DNA of 39,260 nucleotides from Gammaproteobacteria bacterium (GTDB lineage: Bacteria > Pseudomonadota > Gammaproteobacteria > Pseudomonadales > Pseudohongiellaceae), in contig JAUHWU010000017.1 of NCBI GenBank assembly GCA_030427065.1, positions 1 to 39,260 of the forward strand. Direction: 5' to 3'. Of the stretch, positions 16,063-23,530 are shown in pieces. The position numbers and the translations under genes were made by a program. Position 1 is the first letter of the stretch; each line of letters opens with the position of its first letter. The notes under the pieces are model-generated. The model ran no database searches, had not been told where the DNA came from, and saw only the letters and a list, made by a program, of their open reading frames with translations.

Positions 16063-17091
16063 TTGAACCCAGTAATCACAGAACCTAAGGCAATACCGGG
16101 AATTATCACTTATCGTGCTCAGATGTCGCTGGCTGCCTTGATTTTTTTACTGCTACCTCTGCATTTGTTTGCCCAGGCAGGGGGTAGTCCCATTATTCGT
16201 TTTAATTCAGCTGACGCTATTTCCTCCGGATCAGCCAACATCGTGGATAATCCCATGATGCCGAGAGGTATATTAAAACTGGCCCCCGAAGAGCGCTTCC
16301 TGCTCTGGGTTGATCTGGAGCAGGGCAAGTTGAACGTGCTGGAAAAAAATGATGCTGGCGGGATGGTCTTGCGTCAGGTCATCCCTGTTTCTATTGGTAA
16401 AAATGGATTTGGCAAGGAGCAGGAGGGTGATCGCAAAACACCGGTAGGAGTGTATCGCCTGACCTCTTTTTTAAGCGACGAACAACTCATCGATTTTTAT
16501 GGCCTGGGAGCCTTTCCCCTTAATTACCCCAATGTGATCGATCGTAAGGCCAACCGCACCGGGTCAGGTATCTGGCTCCATGGACTGCCGAAAGACGTCA
16601 GTACTCGACCTCTGTTGGACAGCGATGGATGCGTGGTGATAGACAACGGCAGCTTTACTGAAATACGTAACTATATTGCCACCGGGATTACTCACATGGT
16701 GCTCTCTGACCGTCCGCTGACCTGGATAAAAAGGGAAAGTGTGGATAAGCGCAGAGCGACCCTGGAGCAGAGTTTTAAAAGCTGGCGTGAGGCCTGGGAA
16801 GCTCGGGATAACAAGGTTTTTCTTTCCTTTTATGCCAGTGATTACAACGATTTCATTCGCAACAAATCACAATGGTCTTCCTACAAGAGTCGGGTCAATA
16901 ATGGCAAGAGCTGGATCCAGGTCGAGGCCTCCAAGATGAGTTTCTATGCTGACTTGGCCAATCCCGAGCTGGTAACGGTTCGTTACTATCAGGACTATAA
17001 AAGCAGTAATTATCAATGGCGTGGCTGGAAAGAACAGTTGTGGCGTGAAACCGATGCTGGCTGGCATATTATCTACGAAGGTAACGGCTAG
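16063..17091 (+). CDS. L,D-transpeptidase (YkuD) with C-terminal NTF2-like domain
   Basis: Periplasmic enzyme that makes 3-3 peptidoglycan crosslinks or attaches proteins to peptidoglycan. From the TTG at 16063 it has 342 residues; GAGGA (16051-16055) lies seven bases upstream. An ATG at 16123 is the alternative. The signal ends near LFAQ. The YkuD domain has HG at about 173 and the catalytic Cys at about 190 in SDGCVV, with the RKTPVGVYRL segment before them. Residues about 230-342 (TLEQSFKSWREAWEARD, FLSFYASDYNDF, VRYYQDYKSSNYQWRGWKEQLW) form an NTF2/SnoaL-like domain, seen in other secreted L,D-transpeptidases. Next comes an M14 peptidase lipoprotein. Confidence 0.9.
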   Translation: MNPVITEPKAIPGIITYRAQMSLAALIFLLLPLHLFAQAGGSPIIRFNSADAISSGSANIVDNPMMPRGILKLAPEERFLLWVDLEQGKLNVLEKNDAGGMVLRQVIPVSIGKNGFGKEQEGDRKTPVGVYRLTSFLSDEQLIDFYGLGAFPLNYPNVIDRKANRTGSGIWLHGLPKDVSTRPLLDSDGCVVIDNGSFTEIRNYIATGITHMVLSDRPLTWIKRESVDKRRATLEQSFKSWREAWEARDNKVFLSFYASDYNDFIRNKSQWSSYKSRVNNGKSWIQVEASKMSFYADLANPELVTVRYYQDYKSSNYQWRGWKEQLWRETDAGWHIIYEGNG

Positions 17092-17105
17092 CACCTGTCT
17101 GCGAA

Positions 17106-18284
17106 ATGAAATATATTAGTTCGTACATTATGTATCCTTCTAACAGGACAATAGACGAGTGGCTGGTGACATTGAATAAAAGAATCCTCGTTGCAATTGC
17201 ATTGTTATTCCTGATTTCTGGCTGTACTCAATTAAGTGTCATTTCTGACGACTCTCCAGGCCCAAGTAATACAACAGGCTCTGCCGCAGATCAGCAGCAG
17301 GTTTCCGGAGCTGTACGTCCATCTGATCCGGATGCCGGGTTACCGGGAGAAAACCAGTCAAGGGATATTACTGTTGCTGTCACCGAAAAAGAGGGCTCAG
17401 AGCTTGCTACCATTTTGCGAGATGAATCTTCTGTGCTGCCGGCCCGGGATAGTTATGATTGGGAAAGCACAACTGCCAAAGTTTCGCCCCGGTCTGACAT
17501 TGAAAATGAAACCCAGCAACGCAGTGTGCTGGCATTATGCACGGAGATTGGTAACAAACTGGGTAGTGTTTCCGTTGCTGATTGTCTGGCCCAGAATCTG
17601 GTTTTTGGTGGTGCTTTTACCGTACAGAGTCGCCCTATAGTCATTAAAGATTTTCTGCCGGAAGGTGATGCTTCAGAAAAACCGCGCATCCTGATCATGG
17701 GCGGGATTCATGGCGATGAATATTCGTCCATCTCCATCATGTTCAAGTGGATGGCCTTGCTGGCTGACAGCAATAACAAGGATTTTCACTGGCGTTTTGC
17801 CCCGACAGTAAATCCTGATGGATTGCTGGACGGTCAGGCTATTCGGCAGAATGCCAATGGTGTTGACCTGAATCGCAACTTTCCGTCTGATGACTGGCAG
17901 GATCTGGCCCAGTATTACTGGAAGAATACTACCAGCGGGAATCCGCGGCGCTTTCCTGGTGATTTTCCTGCCAGCGAGCCTGAGGTACAGTGGGTTGTAG
18001 AGCAGATTAATACGTTCAAGCCAGACGTGATTGTTTCGGTGCATGCCCCCTACCATTTGCTTGATTATGACGGTCCCCCTGAGCCTCCGCAGAAAATTGG
18101 TGAGTTGCATTTGCACTTACTTGGAGTCTATCCCGGATCGCTTGGAAATTATGCAGGGATAAATCTCGGGATTCCGGTGATCACTATGGAGTTACCCTCG
18201 GCCGGAATCATGCCAAATAATGATCAGATACTGAAAATGTGGAATGATCTGCTGGAATGGCTCTATGAGCACCATGAGTCCTGA
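17106..18284 (+). CDS. M14 family zinc carboxypeptidase lipoprotein (murein peptide amidase-like)
   Basis: A zinc peptidase of 392 residues from the ATG at 17106, with a lipobox LISGC at residues about 36-40. Lipoprotein signals are short, so translation may really begin at GTG 17166 or TTG 17172. A linker of about 90 residues rich in Ser, Asp and Glu follows. The catalytic domain has HGDE (His 202, Glu 205), NPDG, GVDLNRNFP, a third zinc His in VSVHAPYH and the catalytic Glu at about 362 in TMELPSAG. The pattern is close to MpaA, which trims the D-glutamyl-diaminopimelate bond of murein peptides, but this one is envelope anchored. It starts 14 bases after the L,D-transpeptidase, so both probably remodel peptidoglycan. 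Confidence 0.85.
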   Translation: MKYISSYIMYPSNRTIDEWLVTLNKRILVAIALLFLISGCTQLSVISDDSPGPSNTTGSAADQQQVSGAVRPSDPDAGLPGENQSRDITVAVTEKEGSELATILRDESSVLPARDSYDWESTTAKVSPRSDIENETQQRSVLALCTEIGNKLGSVSVADCLAQNLVFGGAFTVQSRPIVIKDFLPEGDASEKPRILIMGGIHGDEYSSISIMFKWMALLADSNNKDFHWRFAPTVNPDGLLDGQAIRQNANGVDLNRNFPSDDWQDLAQYYWKNTTSGNPRRFPGDFPASEPEVQWVVEQINTFKPDVIVSVHAPYHLLDYDGPPEPPQKIGELHLHLLGVYPGSLGNYAGINLGIPVITMELPSAGIMPNNDQILKMWNDLLEWLYEHHES

Positions 18285-18299
18285 AATTACGGACTAATT

Positions 18300-18839
18300 A
18301 TGCAAGCTGATGAAATAATCTCATTCTGGTTTAAGGAAATACCCACTGAGTCCTGGTTTAAAAAAGATGCTGACTTTGATCGATTGATCGAGCAAAGATT
18401 TCTTCAGACTCATCAGGCTGCTACTGCAGGCGAGCTGAATTCCTGGCGCTCAACATCTCTCGGCAGACTAGCCGAGATAATAGTGCTGGATCAGTTTTCC
18501 AGAAATATTTTTCAAGACATGCCTTCAGCTTTTGCCTGGGATGGTCAGGCCTTGGTGTTGGCACAGGAAGCCGTTGCAATGCAGGCACTGGAAGAGCTTG
18601 AAACCAGTCAGCAATCATTTCTCATCATGCCCTAGATGCATAGTGAGTCAGAAATAATCCACGAACAGGCCGTTAAACTATTCTCTCGCCCGGGGCTGGA
18701 ATTCAATCTTGATTTTGAAATACGTCACAAGGCCATCATTGACCGCTTCGTACGTTATCCCCATCGCAATGGGATTCTTGGCCGGGTATCCACAGCTGAA
18801 GAGGAAGAGTTTCTCAAGCTGCCAGGATCTGGATTTTAG
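18300..18839 (+). pseudogene. DUF924 family gene interrupted by one in-frame TAG
   Basis: Two adjacent open stretches in the same frame make one complete DUF924 protein of about 179 residues: 18300-18632 (starting MQADEIISFWFKE, with LGRLAEIIVLDQFSRNIF) and 18636-18836 (MHSESEIIHEQAVKLF, then RYPHRNGILGRVSTAEEEEFL and the end PGSGF). They are separated only by TAG at 18633-18635, at the spot where the family has an aromatic residue in the MP-x-MHSE motif. Both halves stay well conserved, so the change is recent or a base error. The second half begins with ATG, but without a ribosome site. It lies 15 bases after the M14 gene. Confidence 0.85.
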
Positions 18840-19102
18840 CTGTCGCTCCTTCCTGTTTGTGTCTGATCCGGGTATCTGCTGTAATTTTGTAAACCCCTTT
18901 TGAATTTCATTTTTTCAACAAATAAAGTACCGATAACAGCAATACCAGGTCACACTGGTAATACGATTCCCCGGGTGTTCCATCAATGTTTCATTGTTGT
19001 GCGGTATGCCCTGTTCATGCGCGTTTCCGGCTCTGTTTAATAAAAAATGTGAATATTCAAGGGATATTTATCCTAATATCCATTCATAGCTTTACATAAC
19101 AG

Positions 19103-21385
19103 ATGTCATCGCTATACTCGCGCACAAACTCCTGGTTACTGCCAACTTATCTTCTGCTGATGCTGCAATACCTGTATACGAAAACAGTTTTATTCGTAAC
19201 GGCACTTTTTTTTGTGCCATTTGCTTCAGCGCAACTGCCGGAAAGTGAATTTGGCACCGATATCCGCAATGAATTTCCCGGGACTCTTGATGCCAGTCAA
19301 GGTCGTAAGAAAATATCAATTGCACGAACCACAGACGTACCGGTTATCGATGGTGTGCTGGATGATGAAATCTGGAAATCTGCCACTGTAATAAGCGATT
19401 TGCATCAGTTCCAACCAGTGGATCATGGTGAACCTTCTGAAAACTCTGTTTTTTACATAACCTATAGTGACCGCTTCTTTTACGTCGCTGCCCGCCTCTA
19501 TGACAGTGATGCCGATGCCATTATTGCGCGCCAACTGATCCAGGGTGGCGGTCTTGGCAGTGATGATTCTTTTGAGTTTATTCTCGATACCTTTAATAAC
19601 GGCAGAACCGGTTATCATTTCCAGGTAAATCCCAACGGTATTCGACGTGAAGGTATTTATGAAAACCCCAATGATCTGAATCGGGACTGGACCGGAATCT
19701 GGCGCGTAGAGTCGAAAATTGATGAGGAGGGCTGGACAGCCGAAGTTGCTATCCCGTTTAACACCCTTAATTTTGACCCTGAAACCGAGGACTGGGGTTT
19801 TACCATTGCACGCACAGTTTCTCGCAAGCGTGAAGATATGGCCTGGTCGTCCTTTAATCGCCGTATCAATCCAACCACCACAGGTGTGATTTCCGGGATC
19901 CGTGATATTCGGCAGGGCGTCGGGCTGGATATTATTCCCTCCATGACAGCGGCTACCACGGAAAATTACAAGACCAATGTAACCGGCCAGCGTTACGATC
20001 CTTCGCTAAATGTGTTTTACAAAATCACCCCGAACCTTACTGGGGCAATGACCTTTAATACTGATTTCTCGGCCACGGAAGTCGATAATCGGCAGGTCAA
20101 CCTCAGCCGTTTTTCGTTATTCTTTCCTGAAAAAAGGGATTTCTTTTTACAGGATCTCGATATTTTCAGTTTTGGTGGTTTGAATCAGAATGGAATCCCG
20201 TTCTATTCACGACGTATAGGCCTGAGTAACAGGGGCACTCCCGTTGACATTAATGCCGGTGTTAAATTGACTGGTCGGGTGGGGCGCTGGAATGTCGGTG
20301 GTCTTGCCGCCCGTCAGGGAGATTTCGAAACCCTGGATAGCCAAAATGTCTTTGTCGGCAGAGCCGCGGCCAACGTGTTATCAGAATCCAGTGTTGGAGC
20401 CATATTTACCCATGGCGACCCCACCAGTGATACCGATAACATGCTGGGAGGTGTGGATTTTCGCTATCAGAATACCCGTTTTTCTGACAGCCATAGTCTC
20501 AGGGGGAATGTCTGGTATCAGCAGTCAGATACGCAAGATCTTGACGGTGATGAGAAGGCTTTTGGTGTCGGGGTAAATTATGATACCCAGAACAATGGTT
20601 TTGGGGGTTCTGTTGGTTATGAGTACTTTGGCGATGCCTTTAACCCGGCGCTGGGATTTGCCAACCGGACAGGCGTTGACAGTGTTGATTTTCGAGGCTC
20701 CGGGCGATATTTCTTTAAAGGACATAAGTGGTTGCGTAACGTATTTACCTTTATGCGCTTTGGACATACCCGGTTTCTTGATACCAAGGAAATGCAAAGT
20801 GAAAACTTTTTCTGGCGCATGCTTAATTTCAATACCCACAGGGGCGATCAGGCAGGTTTCGGGGTTTTTCGTAACAGGGAAGGACTAAAAAGAGATTTTG
20901 CTATCAGGCCAGGTATTATTATTCCAGCAGGAGACTACACCTTTGGCGGCTTTAACATGGAAGCAAGGTTATCCAATCAGCTGGAGTTTTCTCCAGGCAT
21001 AAGCTTCAACATCGGGGATTACTATGATGGCGAGCGCATGCAGATCAATGCCAATGTTGACTGGGCGCCCAATGAACACATAAATTTTGGCTTCAATTAC
21101 AACTATCAGGATATTACGCTTCCCCAGGGTTCATTCGATGTTCGTCTGGTGTCAGCGAATGCCAACTACGCGTTTAATTCAAAATGGTCCTGGATTAACC
21201 TGATTCAGTACGACAATTTTTCCGATGTAGTGGGAATCAACAGCCGCCTGCGCTGGAACCCGCAGGCCGGAGAAGACCTTTTTCTGGTCATAAATTACAA
21301 TTTTGACGCAGAAGGGGTGTTTGCCAACCTCAATTCAAATAATGCGGAAATCGTTTTGAAGTACACCAAAACTTTCCGTTTCTAA
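19103..21385 (+). CDS. DUF5916 outer membrane protein with N-terminal CBM9-like domain
   Basis: A 760-residue secreted protein. The first ATG (19103) precedes a long N-terminus; the ATG at 19160 gives a standard signal peptide (VTALFFVPFASAQ), and neither has a clear ribosome site. Residues about 70-250 match the CBM9-like domain of the family: VPVIDGVLDDEIW, a SDRFFYVAARLYDSD strand, DDSFEFILDTFNNGRTGYHF and GWTAEVAIPFNTL. From about 270 the chain is made of alternating amphipathic strands with aromatic girdles and ends in Phe (TKTFRF), as in outer membrane beta-barrels. The family is often found with TonB-dependent systems in marine bacteria; substrate is unknown. The 263 bases upstream hold no gene, only a TACCAG/CTGGTA hairpin at 18943-18960. 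Confidence 0.85.
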   Translation: MSSLYSRTNSWLLPTYLLLMLQYLYTKTVLFVTALFFVPFASAQLPESEFGTDIRNEFPGTLDASQGRKKISIARTTDVPVIDGVLDDEIWKSATVISDLHQFQPVDHGEPSENSVFYITYSDRFFYVAARLYDSDADAIIARQLIQGGGLGSDDSFEFILDTFNNGRTGYHFQVNPNGIRREGIYENPNDLNRDWTGIWRVESKIDEEGWTAEVAIPFNTLNFDPETEDWGFTIARTVSRKREDMAWSSFNRRINPTTTGVISGIRDIRQGVGLDIIPSMTAATTENYKTNVTGQRYDPSLNVFYKITPNLTGAMTFNTDFSATEVDNRQVNLSRFSLFFPEKRDFFLQDLDIFSFGGLNQNGIPFYSRRIGLSNRGTPVDINAGVKLTGRVGRWNVGGLAARQGDFETLDSQNVFVGRAAANVLSESSVGAIFTHGDPTSDTDNMLGGVDFRYQNTRFSDSHSLRGNVWYQQSDTQDLDGDEKAFGVGVNYDTQNNGFGGSVGYEYFGDAFNPALGFANRTGVDSVDFRGSGRYFFKGHKWLRNVFTFMRFGHTRFLDTKEMQSENFFWRMLNFNTHRGDQAGFGVFRNREGLKRDFAIRPGIIIPAGDYTFGGFNMEARLSNQLEFSPGISFNIGDYYDGERMQINANVDWAPNEHINFGFNYNYQDITLPQGSFDVRLVSANANYAFNSKWSWINLIQYDNFSDVVGINSRLRWNPQAGEDLFLVINYNFDAEGVFANLNSNNAEIVLKYTKTFRF

Positions 21386-21566
21386 TTGCAAGATTTTCAT
21401 TAAAACCCTGTCACTTATCTAGCGCCTTTTTATTGTGTGTTTACCTCCCCAATTTTGCAGATTGTATAATGCCTGAAAAATATATACTTATTAATCAGAT
21501 ACTTAGTCTGTTTCGGGCAAAATAGCATTTATATTTTATTTATTTTTTGTATAAATAAGTTCAGAC

Positions 21567-21613
21567 TTTATCGTTCAATTTCAGGGAATAGAAGCCCCGG
21601 CGATAAATTGAAC
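21567..21613 (+). promoter_or_regulatory. Alternative hairpins in the leader of the TPR gene
   Basis: TTTATCG (21567-21573) pairs with CGATAAA (21601-21607). GTTCAATTT (21573-21581) pairs with AAATTGAAC (21605-21613). Both are perfect, and because they share bases at 21573 and 21605-21607 they cannot form together. They end 23 bases before the start of the TPR gene. The rest of the 251-base gap is very AT-rich. Confidence 0.35.
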
Positions 21614-21636
21614 TGAATACTGAAATCTGGAAACCA

Positions 21637-22188
21637 ATGAGGTATTTTAAGTTTATGAAAACTCGTTCATTTAATTATATTTTAATTTTACTTTCTTCCT
21701 GGATGCTATTGGTTAATTCGCTACAGGCACAGCAGGCCCGTACCGGCACCCATATAAATTCAAAAGCACTTCCTTCTGAAATACTGGCATTGGAAATCCC
21801 GAGTGAGGTTGAGCGAATCAGGCAATTAATATTGAATGATCGGAAAGAAGAAGCTCTGAAATTGGCAGAATCGTATATAGATAAAGTGGAGCGGGTTACG
21901 CTGCCCCATGAAAAAATACCAAAATATTTTGCCTGGAATGCTTACTGTACGGTGTTAACCAGTTTACATAAAGTAGAGGAAGCTATTGCGGCCTGTTCAA
22001 TGGCTATGGCTATTGAGCCTAACAAGTGGTCTGCGGTAAACAACAGGGGAACGGCTAAATTTGTTGCTGGCCAATTTCAGGAGGCGCTGGAAGATTACCA
22101 GGCCGCCTTATCAATGGTGGATGAAGCGAATTTAAGAGTGCGAGATACTATTGAGCACAACATTAACCTTGCAACCGCGAACCAATAA
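21637..22188 (+). CDS. Exported TPR repeat protein
   Basis: A 183-residue protein with a signal peptide (hydrophobic run ending SLQAQ near residue 33). The mature part carries tetratricopeptide-like helix pairs: RQLILNDRKEEALKLAESYID (about 67-87), YCTVLTSLHKVEEAIAACSMAMAIEPN (about 106-132) and AVNNRGTAKFVAGQFQEALEDYQAALSM (about 135-162). The second and third fit the TPR consensus well. TPRs bind partner proteins; no partner is visible. The start at 21637 has GGAA five bases upstream; an ATG at 21655 is possible. It is probably a single-gene unit, following the DUF5916 gene by 251 bases. Confidence 0.8.
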   Translation: MRYFKFMKTRSFNYILILLSSWMLLVNSLQAQQARTGTHINSKALPSEILALEIPSEVERIRQLILNDRKEEALKLAESYIDKVERVTLPHEKIPKYFAWNAYCTVLTSLHKVEEAIAACSMAMAIEPNKWSAVNNRGTAKFVAGQFQEALEDYQAALSMVDEANLRVRDTIEHNINLATANQ

Positions 22189-22208
22189 TGGCCATGTGCA
22201 ATTGAATT

Positions 22209-22256
22209 GGCAGTGTAGATGACAGTATAGATGGCAGTGTAGATAGCAGCGTAGAT
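22209..22256 (+). repeat. Four tandem copies of a 12-base repeat
   Basis: Four consecutive 12-base units based on GGCAGTGTAGAT occupy 22209-22256; units 1 and 3 are identical and units 2 and 4 differ at two to three positions. One frame reads as repeated Asp-x-Ser-Val/Ile and stays open to a TAA at about 22280, but it has no start codon and is out of frame with the TPR gene. It lies between convergent genes. Confidence 0.8.
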
Positions 22257-22266
22257 AAAAGTGTTA

Positions 22267-22296
22267 AACGGAATCCCTAAAAAAGGGTTATCCGTT
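22267..22296. terminator. Interrupted hairpin between convergent TPR and serC genes
   Basis: AACGGA (22267-22272) pairs with TCCGTT (22291-22296), with an inner CCCT/AGGG stem around an A loop. It lies about 80 bases after the TPR stop and 95 bases after the serC stop. There is no long T run on either side, so its role as a terminator is uncertain. Confidence 0.35.
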
Positions 22297-22390
22297 GCTT
22301 ATCCTCACATCACGCCTTCTTTATAGCTATTACTGCTTATTGGCTGTTACTGCGATTGAATACAGAATTTAAACGCTAAGCATCGGTGTG

Positions 22391-23482
22391 CTAACCATTG
22401 GTACGTTCGAATTCCTGCATAAATTCAGCCAATAGTTTACAGCCTTCCATTGGCATGGCGTTATAGATCGACGCCCGAATACCTCCGGCAGCTCTGTGCC
22501 CTTTCAGTGCATACAAGCCATTTTCGAGAGCTTCTGCTAGAAAGCGCTGTGTCAGCTCTTCATCAGGCAAGGTCCAGGAAACATTCATCAAGGATCGATC
22601 TTCCCTGGCAGCGATACCGGTATAGAAATCAGTGCTATCGATTACCTGATAAAGAGTATCGGCCTTGAGTTGATTTATTCTGGCCATGGCTTCCAGACCA
22701 CCTTCTTTTTTTAGCCATTCCATGACAAGACAAGTGGTATAGATGGCAAAGGTATTATTGGTGTTCGCCAGGGAGTGCGATTTGTCATAGACAGAATAAT
22801 CAAGCAACGATGGCGTGAGCTCCATGGCATGACCAATCAGGTCTTTACGAATAAGCACAAGCGCAGTGCCTGCCGGGCCAAGATTCTTTTGCAAGCTGGC
22901 AAACATAATGCCCAGGCCAGAGAAGTCCACGGGGCGGGAAAAAATATCGGAAGTGGCATCAACCACCAGAGGAATATCACCAAGCTGTGGATAGCTTTTG
23001 TATTGGGTTCCATAGATGGTGTTATTACTGGTGATATAGGCATAGGACACATCGTCAGAGACCATATCGCGATTCAGTGGGGGTAGTTTGCTGTAATTGC
23101 AATCCTCACCACTACTGGCAACCTCGATGTTGCCATAACGGGCTGCTTCCACATTGGCCTGCTTGGAAAAATTTCCGGTTTCACTATATACCGCTTTATG
23201 TGCCGGTTTTAATGGCAGCAGGTTCATGGGTATTGCCGAAAACTGCATGCGGGCACCGCCATGGGTATAAAGGATGCTGTAATCGTCAGGCAGGTTGGAA
23301 ATTTCCCTGATCAATTCATCACAGCGATCAAGCACTGCCTCAAATTCTTTGGAGCGATGAGAGATTTCAATAATAGAAACACCCATTCCCCGGTAATCGA
23401 GAAACTCTGCCTGAATTTGCTTCATGACCGGAATTGGAAGCATTGCCGGACCGGCACCAAAGTTATAAACCTGTTTGCTCAT
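22391..23482 (-). CDS. serC: Phosphoserine aminotransferase SerC
   Basis: PLP enzyme of serine biosynthesis that converts 3-phosphohydroxypyruvate and glutamate to phosphoserine; it can also act in pyridoxal phosphate synthesis. It has 363 residues, the normal length. It starts YNFGAGPAMLP, typical of SerC. ISHRSKEFE and YTHGGARMQFSAIPMNL match the phosphate-binding part, and the PLP-binding Lys is at 199 in ASLQKNLGPAG, after VVDATSDIFS. The C-terminus has GHRAAGGIRASIYNAMP. It lies 48 bases downstream of serA on the same strand, so the two steps of the pathway are co-transcribed; serB is not in the window. Confidence 0.96.
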   Translation of the reverse strand: MSKQVYNFGAGPAMLPIPVMKQIQAEFLDYRGMGVSIIEISHRSKEFEAVLDRCDELIREISNLPDDYSILYTHGGARMQFSAIPMNLLPLKPAHKAVYSETGNFSKQANVEAARYGNIEVASSGEDCNYSKLPPLNRDMVSDDVSYAYITSNNTIYGTQYKSYPQLGDIPLVVDATSDIFSRPVDFSGLGIMFASLQKNLGPAGTALVLIRKDLIGHAMELTPSLLDYSVYDKSHSLANTNNTFAIYTTCLVMEWLKKEGGLEAMARINQLKADTLYQVIDSTDFYTGIAAREDRSLMNVSWTLPDEELTQRFLAEALENGLYALKGHRAAGGIRASIYNAMPMEGCKLLAEFMQEFERTNG

Positions 23483-23530
23483 AATATGAATGTCTTTATT
23501 GTTTTCGGGATTTACGTTTGTAATGGGACT

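Noticed and set aside
18300-18839. Amber codon read as an amino acid (recoding) in DUF924
   Set aside because: TAG is used as the normal stop of many intact genes in the window and no recoding signal is evident; nonsense mutation or base error is simpler.
22209-22256. CRISPR array
   Set aside because: Units are 12 bases, directly adjacent with no spacers, and no cas gene is near.
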